Shown here one piece after another: positions 53,301 through 64,000 of a stretch of DNA of 64,000 nt. The DNA comes from Closterium sp. Naga37s-1 (taxonomy: Eukaryota; Streptophyta; Zygnematophyceae; Desmidiales; Closteriaceae). How positions within the stretch are numbered: the first letter of the stretch is position 1; the number at the start of each line of letters is the position of its first letter. A program made the translations under genes and the position numbers. Location: NCBI GenBank assembly GCA_947471745.1, contig CANJKZ010000410.1, forward strand, positions 1,156,001 through 1,220,000, given 5' to 3'. The notes under the pieces are model-generated. The model saw only the letters and a program-made list of their open reading frames with translations. It had not been told where the DNA came from and made no database searches.

Positions 53301-56300
53301 CAAGCTCATCATGGTGCCTGGTGAGCGCTTCTTGTCTTGGTGCGTATTAAAGCTTTGGGTAACAGTGATATAAGCATAGCTGTGGACCGACATCAAGGAC
53401 GGGGCCAAGCTCATCATGGTGCCTGGTGAGCGCTTCTTGTCTTGGTGCGTATTAAAGCTTTGGGTAACAGTGATATAAGCATAGCTGTGGACCGACATCA
53501 AGGACGGGGCCAAGCTCATCATGGTGCCTGGTGAGCGCTTCTTGTCTTGGTGCGTATTAAAGCTTTGGGTAACAGTGATATAAGCATAGCTGTGGACCGA
53601 CATCAAGGACGGGGCCAAGCTCATCATGGTGCCTGGTGAGCGCTTCTTGTCTTGGTGCGTATTAAAGCTTTGGGTAACAGTGATATAAGCATAGCTGTGG
53701 ACCGACATCAAGGACGGGGCCAAGCTCATCATGGTGCCTGGTGAGCGCTTCTTGTCTTGGTGCGTATTAAAGCTTTGGGTAACAGTGATATAAGCATAGC
53801 TGTGGACCGACATCAAGGACGGGGCCAAGCTCATCATGGTGCCTGGTGAGCGCTTCTTGTCTTGGTGCGTATTAAAGCTTTGGGTAACAGTGATATAAGC
53901 ATAGCTGTGGACCGACATCAAGGACGGGGCCAAGCTCATCATGGTGCCTGGTGAGCGCTTCTTGTCTTGGTGCGTATTAAAGCTTTGGGTAACAGTGATA
54001 TAAGCATAGCTGTGGACCGACATCAAGGACGGGGCCAAGCTCATCATGGTGCCTGGTGAGCGCTTCTTGTCTTGGTGCGTATTAAAGCTTTGGGTAACAG
54101 TGATATAAGCATAGCTGTGGACCGACATCAAGGACGGGGCCAAGCTCATCATGGTGCCTGGTGAGCGCTTCTTGTCTTGGTGCGTATTAAAGCTTTGGGT
54201 AACAGTGATATAAGCATAGCTGTGGACCGACATCAAGGACGGGGCCAAGCTCATCATGGTGCCTGGTGAGCGCTTCTTGTCTTGGTGCGTATTAAAGCTT
54301 TGGGTAACAGTGATATAAGCATAGCTGTGGACCGACATCAAGGACGGGGCCAAGCTCATCATGGTGCCTGGTGAGCGCTTCTTGTCTTGGTGCGTATTAA
54401 AGCTTTGGGTAACAGTGATATAAGCATAGCTGTGGACCGACATCAAGGACGGGGCCAAGCTCATCATGGTGCCTGGTGAGCGCTTCTTGTCTTGGTGCGT
54501 ATTAAAGCTTTGGGTAACAGTGATATAAGCATAGCTGTGGACCGACATCAAGGACGGGGCCAAGCTCATCATGGTGCCTGGTGAGCGCTTCTTGTCTTGG
54601 TGCGTATTAAAGCTTTGGGTAACAGTGATATAAGCATAGCTGTGGACCGACATCAAGGACGGGGCCAAGCTCATCATGGTGCCTGGTGAGCGCTTCTTGT
54701 CTTGGTGCGTATTAAAGCTTTGGGTAACAGTGATATAAGCATAGCTGTGGACCGACATCAAGGACGGGGCCAAGCTCATCATGGTGCCTGGTGAGCGCTT
54801 CTTGTCTTGGTGCGTATTAAAGCTTTGGGTAACAGTGATATAAGCATAGCTGTGGACCGACATCAAGGACGGGGCCAAGCTCATCATGGTGCCTGGTGAG
54901 CGCTTCTTGTCTTGGTGCGTATTAAAGCTTTGGGTAACAGTGATATAAGCATAGCTGTGGACCGACATCAAGGACGGGGCCAAGCTCATCATGGTGCCTG
55001 GTGAGCGCTTCTTGTCTTGGTGCGTATTAAAGCTTTGGGTAACAGTGATATAAGCATAGCTGTGGACCGACATCAAGGACGGGGCCAAGCTCATCATGGT
55101 GCCTGGTGAGCGCTTCTTGTCTTGGTGCGTATTAAAGCTTTGGGTAACAGTGATATAAGCATAGCTGTGGACCGACATCAAGGACGGGGCCAAGCTCATC
55201 ATGGTGCCTGGTGAGCGCTTCTTGTCTTGGTGCGTATTAAAGCTTTGGGTAACAGTGATATAAGCATAGCTGTGGACCGACATCAAGGACGGGGCCAAGC
55301 TCATCATGGTGCCTGGTGAGCGCTTCTTGTCTTGGTGCGTATTAAAGCTTTGGGTAACAGTGATATAAGCATAGCTGTGGACCGACATCAAGGACGGGGC
55401 CAAGCTCATCATGGTGCCTGGTGAGCGCTTCTTGTCTTGGTGCGTATTAAAGCTTTGGGTAACAGTGATATAAGCATAGCTGTGGACCGACATCAAGGAC
55501 GGGGCCAAGCTCATCATGGTGCCTGGTGAGCGCTTCTTGTCTTGGTGCGTATTAAAGCTTTGGGTAACAGTGATATAAGCATAGCTGTGGACCGACATCA
55601 AGGACGGGGCCAAGCTCATCATGGTGCCTGGTGAGCGCTTCTTGTCTTGGTGCGTATTAAAGCTTTGGGTAACAGTGATATAAGCATAGCTGTGGACCGA
55701 CATCAAGGACGGGGCCAAGCTCATCATGGTGCCTGGTGAGCGCTTCTTGTCTTGGTGCGTATTAAAGCTTTGGGTAACAGTGATATAAGCATAGCTGTGG
55801 ACCGACATCAAGGACGGGGCCAAGCTCATCATGGTGCCTGGTGAGCGCTTCTTGTCTTGGTGCGTATTAAAGCTTTGGGTAACAGTGATATAAGCATAGC
55901 TGTGGACCGACATCAAGGACGGGGCCAAGCTCATCATGGTGCCTGGTGAGCGCTTCTTGTCTTGGTGCGTATTAAAGCTTTGGGTAACAGTGATATAAGC
56001 ATAGCTGTGGACCGACATCAAGGACGGGGCCAAGCTCATCATGGTGCCTGGTGAGCGCTTCTTGTCTTGGTGCGTATTAAAGCTTTGGGTAACAGTGATA
56101 TAAGCATAGCTGTGGACCGACATCAAGGACGGGGCCAAGCTCATCATGGTGCCTGGTGAGCGCTTCTTGTCTTGGTGCGTATTAAAGCTTTGGGTAACAG
56201 TGATATAAGCATAGCTGTGGACCGACATCAAGGACGGGGCCAAGCTCATCATGGTGCCTGGTGAGCGCTTCTTGTCTTGGTGCGTATTAAAGCTTTGGGT

Positions 56301-59300
56301 AACAGTGATATAAGCATAGCTGTGGACCGACATCAAGGACGGGGCCAAGCTCATCATGGTGCCTGGTGAGCGCTTCTTGTCTTGGTGCGTATTAAAGCTT
56401 TGGGTAACAGTGATATAAGCATAGCTGTGGACCGACATCAAGGACGGGGCCAAGCTCATCATGGTGCCTGGTGAGCGCTTCTTGTCTTGGTGCGTATTAA
56501 AGCTTTGGGTAACAGTGATATAAGCATAGCTGTGGACCGACATCAAGGACGGGGCCAAGCTCATCATGGTGCCTGGTGAGCGCTTCTTGTCTTGGTGCGT
56601 ATTAAAGCTTTGGGTAACAGTGATATAAGCATAGCTGTGGACCGACATCAAGGACGGGGCCAAGCTCATCATGGTGCCTGGTGAGCGCTTCTTGTCTTGG
56701 TGCGTATTAAAGCTTTGGGTAACAGTGATATAAGCATAGCTGTGGACCGACATCAAGGACGGGGCCAAGCTCATCATGGTGCCTGGTGAGCGCTTCTTGT
56801 CTTGGTGCGTATTAAAGCTTTGGGTAACAGTGATATAAGCATAGCTGTGGACCGACATCAAGGACGGGGCCAAGCTCATCATGGTGCCTGGTGAGCGCTT
56901 CTTGTCTTGGTGCGTATTAAAGCTTTGGGTAACAGTGATATAAGCATAGCTGTGGACCGACATCAAGGACGGGGCCAAGCTCATCATGGTGCCTGGTGAG
57001 CGCTTCTTGTCTTGGTGCGTATTAAAGCTTTGGGTAACAGTGATATAAGCATAGCTGTGGACCGACATCAAGGACGGGGCCAAGCTCATCATGGTGCCTG
57101 GTGAGCGCTTCTTGTCTTGGTGCGTATTAAAGCTTTGGGTAACAGTGATATAAGCATAGCTGTGGACCGACATCAAGGACGGGGCCAAGCTCATCATGGT
57201 GCCTGGTGAGCGCTTCTTGTCTTGGTGCGTATTAAAGCTTTGGGTAACAGTGATATAAGCATAGCTGTGGACCGACATCAAGGACGGGGCCAAGCTCATC
57301 ATGGTGCCTGGTGAGCGCTTCTTGTCTTGGTGCGTATTAAAGCTTTGGGTAACAGTGATATAAGCATAGCTGTGGACCGACATCAAGGACGGGGCCAAGC
57401 TCATCATGGTGCCTGGTGAGCGCTTCTTGTCTTGGTGCGTATTAAAGCTTTGGGTAACAGTGATATAAGCATAGCTGTGGACCGACATCAAGGACGGGGC
57501 CAAGCTCATCATGGTGCCTGGTGAGCGCTTCTTGTCTTGGTGCGTATTAAAGCTTTGGGTAACAGTGATATAAGCATAGCTGTGGACCGACATCAAGGAC
57601 GGGGCCAAGCTCATCATGGTGCCTGGTGAGCGCTTCTTGTCTTGGTGCGTATTAAAGCTTTGGGTAACAGTGATATAAGCATAGCTGTGGACCGACATCA
57701 AGGACGGGGCCAAGCTCATCATGGTGCCTGGTGAGCGCTTCTTGTCTTGGTGCGTATTAAAGCTTTGGGTAACAGTGATATAAGCATAGCTGTGGACCGA
57801 CATCAAGGACGGGGCCAAGCTCATCATGGTGCCTGGTGAGCGCTTCTTGTCTTGGTGCGTATTAAAGCTTTGGGTAACAGTGATATAAGCATAGCTGTGG
57901 ACCGACATCAAGGACGGGGCCAAGCTCATCATGGTGCCTGGTGAGCGCTTCTTGTCTTGGTGCGTATTAAAGCTTTGGGTAACAGTGATATAAGCATAGC
58001 TGTGGACCGACATCAAGGACGGGGCCAAGCTCATCATGGTGCCTGGTGAGCGCTTCTTGTCTTGGTGCGTATTAAAGCTTTGGGTAACAGTGATATAAGC
58101 ATAGCTGTGGACCGACATCAAGGACGGGGCCAAGCTCATCATGGTGCCTGGTGAGCGCTTCTTGTCTTGGTGCGTATTAAAGCTTTGGGTAACAGTGATA
58201 TAAGCATAGCTGTGGACCGACATCAAGGACGGGGCCAAGCTCATCATGGTGCCTGGTGAGCGCTTCTTGTCTTGGTGCGTATTAAAGCTTTGGGTAACAG
58301 TGATATAAGCATAGCTGTGGACCGACATCAAGGACGGGGCCAAGCTCATCATGGTGCCTGGTGAGCGCTTCTTGTCTTGGTGCGTATTAAAGCTTTGGGT
58401 AACAGTGATATAAGCATAGCTGTGGACCGACATCAAGGACGGGGCCAAGCTCATCATGGTGCCTGGTGAGCGCTTCTTGTCTTGGTGCGTATTAAAGCTT
58501 TGGGTAACAGTGATATAAGCATAGCTGTGGACCGACATCAAGGACGGGGCCAAGCTCATCATGGTGCCTGGTGAGCGCTTCTTGTCTTGGTGCGTATTAA
58601 AGCTTTGGGTAACAGTGATATAAGCATAGCTGTGGACCGACATCAAGGACGGGGCCAAGCTCATCATGGTGCCTGGTGAGCGCTTCTTGTCTTGGTGCGT
58701 ATTAAAGCTTTGGGTAACAGTGATATAAGCATAGCTGTGGACCGACATCAAGGACGGGGCCAAGCTCATCATGGTGCCTGGTGAGCGCTTCTTGTCTTGG
58801 TGCGTATTAAAGCTTTGGGTAACAGTGATATAAGCATAGCTGTGGACCGACATCAAGGACGGGGCCAAGCTCATCATGGTGCCTGGTGAGCGCTTCTTGT
58901 CTTGGTGCGTATTAAAGCTTTGGGTAACAGTGATATAAGCATAGCTGTGGACCGACATCAAGGACGGGGCCAAGCTCATCATGGTGCCTGGTGAGCGCTT
59001 CTTGTCTTGGTGCGTATTAAAGCTTTGGGTAACAGTGATATAAGCATAGCTGTGGACCGACATCAAGGACGGGGCCAAGCTCATCATGGTGCCTGGTGAG
59101 CGCTTCTTGTCTTGGTGCGTATTAAAGCTTTGGGTAACAGTGATATAAGCATAGCTGTGGACCGACATCAAGGACGGGGCCAAGCTCATCATGGTGCCTG
59201 GTGAGCGCTTCTTGTCTTGGTGCGTATTAAAGCTTTGGGTAACAGTGATATAAGCATAGCTGTGGACCGACATCAAGGACGGGGCCAAGCTCATCATGGT

Positions 59301-62300
59301 GCCTGGTGAGCGCTTCTTGTCTTGGTGCGTATTAAAGCTTTGGGTAACAGTGATATAAGCATAGCTGTGGACCGACATCAAGGACGGGGCCAAGCTCATC
59401 ATGGTGCCTGGTGAGCGCTTCTTGTCTTGGTGCGTATTAAAGCTTTGGGTAACAGTGATATAAGCATAGCTGTGGACCGACATCAAGGACGGGGCCAAGC
59501 TCATCATGGTGCCTGGTGAGCGCTTCTTGTCTTGGTGCGTATTAAAGCTTTGGGTAACAGTGATATAAGCATAGCTGTGGACCGACATCAAGGACGGGGC
59601 CAAGCTCATCATGGTGCCTGGTGAGCGCTTCTTGTCTTGGTGCGTATTAAAGCTTTGGGTAACAGTGATATAAGCATAGCTGTGGACCGACATCAAGGAC
59701 GGGGCCAAGCTCATCATGGTGCCTGGTGAGCGCTTCTTGTCTTGGTGCGTATTAAAGCTTTGGGTAACAGTGATATAAGCATAGCTGTGGACCGACATCA
59801 AGGACGGGGCCAAGCTCATCATGGTGCCTGGTGAGCGCTTCTTGTCTTGGTGCGTATTAAAGCTTTGGGTAACAGTGATATAAGCATAGCTGTGGACCGA
59901 CATCAAGGACGGGGCCAAGCTCATCATGGTGCCTGGTGAGCGCTTCTTGTCTTGGTGCGTATTAAAGCTTTGGGTAACAGTGATATAAGCATAGCTGTGG
60001 ACCGACATCAAGGACGGGGCCAAGCTCATCATGGTGCCTGGTGAGCGCTTCTTGTCTTGGTGCGTATTAAAGCTTTGGGTAACAGTGATATAAGCATAGC
60101 TGTGGACCGACATCAAGGACGGGGCCAAGCTCATCATGGTGCCTGGTGAGCGCTTCTTGTCTTGGTGCGTATTAAAGCTTTGGGTAACAGTGATATAAGC
60201 ATAGCTGTGGACCGACATCAAGGACGGGGCCAAGCTCATCATGGTGCCTGGTGAGCGCTTCTTGTCTTGGTGCGTATTAAAGCTTTGGGTAACAGTGATA
60301 TAAGCATAGCTGTGGACCGACATCAAGGACGGGGCCAAGCTCATCATGGTGCCTGGTGAGCGCTTCTTGTCTTGGTGCGTATTAAAGCTTTGGGTAACAG
60401 TGATATAAGCATAGCTGTGGACCGACATCAAGGACGGGGCCAAGCTCATCATGGTGCCTGGTGAGCGCTTCTTGTCTTGGTGCGTATTAAAGCTTTGGGT
60501 AACAGTGATATAAGCATAGCTGTGGACCGACATCAAGGACGGGGCCAAGCTCATCATGGTGCCTGGTGAGCGCTTCTTGTCTTGGTGCGTATTAAAGCTT
60601 TGGGTAACAGTGATATAAGCATAGCTGTGGACCGACATCAAGGACGGGGCCAAGCTCATCATGGTGCCTGGTGAGCGCTTCTTGTCTTGGTGCGTATTAA
60701 AGCTTTGGGTAACAGTGATATAAGCATAGCTGTGGACCGACATCAAGGACGGGGCCAAGCTCATCATGGTGCCTGGTGAGCGCTTCTTGTCTTGGTGCGT
60801 ATTAAAGCTTTGGGTAACAGTGATATAAGCATAGCTGTGGACCGACATCAAGGACGGGGCCAAGCTCATCATGGTGCCTGGTGAGCGCTTCTTGTCTTGG
60901 TGCGCTATTAAAGCTTTGGGTAACAGTGATATAAGCATAGCTGTGGACCGACATCAAGGACGGGGCCAAGCTCATCATGGTGCCTGGTGAGCGCTTCTTG
61001 TCTTGGTGCGTATTAAAGCTTTGGGTAACAGTGATATAAGCATAGCTGTGGACCGACATCAAGGACGGGGCCAAGCTCATCATGGTGCCTGGTGAGCGCT
61101 TCTTGTCTTGGTGCGCATTAAAGCTTTGGGTAACAGTGATATAAGCATAGCTGTGGACCGACATCAAGGACGGGGCCAAGCTCATCATGGTGCCTGGTGA
61201 GCGCTTCTTGTCTTGGTGCGTATTAAAGCTTTGGGTAACAGTGATATAAGCATAGCTGTGGACCGACATCAAGGACGGGGCCAAGCTCATCATGGTGCCT
61301 GGTGAGCGCTTCTTGTCTTGGTGCGCATTAAAGCTTTGGGTAACAGTGATATAAGCATAGCTGTGGACCGACATCAAGGACGGGGCCAAGCTCATCATGG
61401 TGCCTGGTGAGCGCTTCTTGTCTTGGTGCGTATTAAAGCTTTGGGTAACAGTGATATAAGCATAGCTGTGGACCGACATCAAGGACGGGGCCAAGCTCAT
61501 CATGGTGCCTGGTGAGCGCTTCTTGTCTTGGTGCGTATTAAAGCTTTGGGTAACAGTGATATAAGCATAGCTGTGGACCGACATCAAGGACGGGGCCAAG
61601 CTCATCATGGTGCCTGGTGAGCGCTTCTTGTCTTGGTGCGTATTAAAGCTTTGGGTAACAGTGATATAAGCATAGCTGTGGACCGACATCAAGGACGGGG
61701 CCAAGCTCATCATGGTGCCTGGTGAGCGCTTCTTGTCTTGGTGCGTATTAAAGCTTTGGGTAACAGTGATATAAGCATAGCTGTGGACCGACATCAAGGA
61801 CGGGGCCAAGCTCATCATGGTGCCTGGTGAGCGCTTCTTGTCTTGGTGCGTATTAAAGCTTTGGGTAACAGTGATATAAGCATAGCTGTGGACCGACATC
61901 AAGGACGGGGCCAAGCTCATCATGGTGCCTGGTGAGCGCTTCTTGTCTTGGTGCGTATTAAAGCTTTGGGTAACAGTGATATAAGCATAGCTGTGGACCG
62001 ACATCAAGGACGGGGCCAAGCTCATCATGGTGCCTGGTGAGCGCTTCTTGTCTTGGTGCGTATTAAAGCTTTGGGTAACAGTGATATAAGCATAGCTGTG
62101 GACCGACATCAAGGACGGGGCCAAGCTCATCATGGTGCCTGGTGAGCGCTTCTTGTCTTGGTGCGTATTAAAGCTTTGGGTAACAGTGATATAAGCATAG
62201 CTGTGGACCGACATCAAGGACGGGGCCAAGCTCATCATGGTGCCTGGTGAGCGCTTCTTGTCTTGGTGCGTATTAAAGCTTTGGGTAACAGTGATATAAG

Positions 62301-64000
62301 CATAGCTGTGGACCGACATCAAGGACGGGGCCAAGCTCATCATGGTGCCTGGTGAGCGCTTCTTGTCTTGGTGCGTATTAAAGCTTTGGGTAACAGTGAT
62401 ATAAGCATAGCTGTGGACCGACATCAAGGACGGGGCCAAGCTCATCATGGTGCCTGGTGAGCGCTTCTTGTCTTGGTGCGTATTAAAGCTTTGGGTAACA
62501 GTGATATAAGCATAGCTGTGGACCGACATCAAGGACGGGGCCAAGCTCATCATGGTGCCTGGTGAGCACTTCTTGTCTTGGTGCGTATTAAAGCTTTGGG
62601 TAACAGTGATATAAGCATAGCTGTGGACCGACATCAAGGACGGGGCCAAGCTCATCATGGTGCCTGGTGAGCGCTTCTTGTCTTGGTGCGCATTAAAGCT
62701 TTGGGTAACAGTGATATAAGCATAGCTGTGGACCGACATCAAGGACGGGGCCAAGCTCATCATGGTGCCTGGTGAGCGCTTCTTGTCTTGGTGCGTATTA
62801 AAGCTTTGGGTAACAGTGATATAAGCATAGCTGTGGACCGACATCAAGGACGGGGCCAAGCTCATCATGGTGCCTGGTGAGCGCTTCTTGTCTTGGTGCG
62901 TATTAAAGCTTTGGGTAACAGTGATATAAGCATAGCTGTGGACCGACATCAAGGACGGGGCCAAGCTCATCATGGTGCCTGGTGAGCGCTTCTTGTCTTG
63001 GTGCGTATTAAAGCTTTGGGTAACAGTGATATAAGCATAGCTGTGGACCGACATCAAGGACGGGGCCAAGCTCATCATGGTGCCTGGTGAGCGCTTCTTG
63101 TCTTGGTGCGCATTAAAGCTTTGGGTAACAGTGATATAAGCATAGCTGTGGACCGACATCAAGGACGGGGCCAAGCTCATCATGGTGCCTGGTGAGCGCT
63201 TCTTGTCTTGGTGCGTATTAAAGCTTTGGGTAACAGTGATATAAGCATAGCTGTGGACCGACATCAAGGACGGGGCCAAGCTCATCATGGTGCCTGGTGA
63301 GCGCTTCTTGTCTTGGTGCGTATTAAAGCTTTGGGTAACAGTGATATAAGCATAGCTGTGGGCCGACATCAAGGACGGGGCCAAGCTCATCATGGTGCCT
63401 GGTGAGCGCTTCTTGTCTTGGTGCGTATTAAAGCTTTGGGTAACAGTGATATAAGCATAGCTGTGGACCGACATCAAGGACGGGGCCAAGCTCATCATGG
63501 TGCCTGGTGAGCGCTTCTTGTCTTGGTGCGTATTAAAGCTTTGGGTAACAGTGATATAAGCATAGCTGTGGACCGACATCAAGGACGGGGCCAAGCTCAT
63601 CATGGTGCCTGGTGAGCGCTTCTTGTCTTGGTGCGTATTAAAGCTTTGGGTAACAGTGATATAAGCATAGCTGTGGACCGACATCAAGGACGGGGCCAAG
63701 CTCATCATGGTGCCTGGTGAGCGCTTCTTGTCTTGGTGCGTATTAAAGCTTTGGGTAACAGTGATATAAGCATAGCTGTGGACCGACATCAAGGACGGGG
63801 CCAAGCTCATCATGGTGCCTGGTGAGCGCTTCTTGTCTTGGTGCGTATTAAAGCTTTGGGTAACAGTGATATAAGCATAGCTGTGGACCGACATCAAGGA
63901 CGGGGCCAAGCTCATCATGGTGCCTGGTGAGCGCTTCTTGTCTTGGTGCGTATTAAAGCTTTGGGTAACAGTGATATAAGCATAGCTGTGGACCGACATC
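41305..64000 (+). repeat. 105-bp tandem array, about 216 copies, exon-intron boundary unit
   Basis: The unit begins CTGTGGACCGACATCAAGGA and ends GTGATATAAGCATAG. It is made of the last 46 nt of exon 7 (LWTDIKDGAKLIMVPG) followed by 59 nt of intron starting GTGAGC. Unit 1 is the genuine exon end. 22,696 bp divided by 105 gives about 216 copies, and the array runs past the window end. Units 1 and 3-6 carry GAGCACTT and unit 2 and nearly all others GAGCGCTT. By eye the core is uniform. Variants cluster in the last 3 kb: an inserted C at about 60904, GCGCATTAAAG in four units, one GAGCACTT at about 62565 and one GGGCCGAC at about 63360. Confidence 0.97.

Noticed and set aside
41106-60938. 6610-codon open frame on the minus strand (and a 1065-codon continuation to the window end)
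   Set aside because: It is antisense to a real exon copied about 216 times. The unit is 105 = 3x35 bp without a stop in that frame, so the frame stays open by arithmetic. No domain, start context or codon signal supports it.
41305-64000. CRISPR-like or centromeric satellite array
   Set aside because: There are no unique spacers between units, so it is not CRISPR. The unit derives from the adjacent exon and intron, so a generic centromeric satellite is not the simplest reading, although array size alone would allow it.

Overview
The window is eukaryotic nuclear DNA. Genes are split by GT-AG introns, and the rest is retrotransposons, MITE-like elements and minisatellites. The gene families point to the green lineage: a plant-type IREG3/MAR1-like ferroportin, a two-domain plant glycosyltransferase with a GT77-like C-terminal half, an ACC-synthase-like aminotransferase, a chromodomain Ty3/gypsy element and a Ty1/copia element, both with initiator-Met-type primer sites. 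A streptophyte alga, perhaps a zygnematophyte such as Closterium, is my best guess, but this is inference from style and not proven.

Layout. 391-6082 (-): ferroportin-like gene, apparently lacking one conserved segment and carrying a TIR element (3460-4142). 8379-11614 (+): complete four-exon gene fusing an ATP-grasp (D-Ala-D-Ala-ligase-like) domain to a SET/post-SET domain. 12465-16009 (-): three-exon Golgi-type glycosyltransferase. 17300-17570: tRNA-derived SINE with a perfect 15-bp target duplication. 17720-18229: Harbinger-like MITE. 18440-25818: copia element with identical 125-bp LTRs and 5-bp target duplication. 25841-26446: another TIR element. 26562-29363: two solo LTRs of one family in inverted orientation. 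29528-34990: gypsy chromovirus with near-identical 279-bp LTRs and a candidate -1 frameshift site between gag and pol. 35391-41350 (+): seven exons of an ACC-synthase-like PLP enzyme. 41305-64000: about 216 copies of a 105-bp unit, running off the end of the window.

The unifying oddity is that exon/intron boundaries have been tandemly duplicated again and again. One acceptor copy lies in the ferroportin gene. Two boundaries are copied in the ATP-grasp/SET gene, one of them expanded into a 13-bp minisatellite. Five of the seven visible exons of the ACC-synthase-like gene have degenerate extra copies carrying splice sites. The 22.7-kb terminal array is the extreme case: each unit is the last 46 nt of exon 7 plus the first 59 nt of intron 7, so every unit looks like a small exon with its own AG acceptor and GT donor. 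The 6610-residue open frame on the opposite strand of this array is an arithmetic by-product of a 105 = 3x35 unit.

The cellular genes share no evident pathway: metal transport, chromatin or protein methylation, glycosylation and PLP chemistry. They are best read as independent neighbours in a repeat-rich genome.
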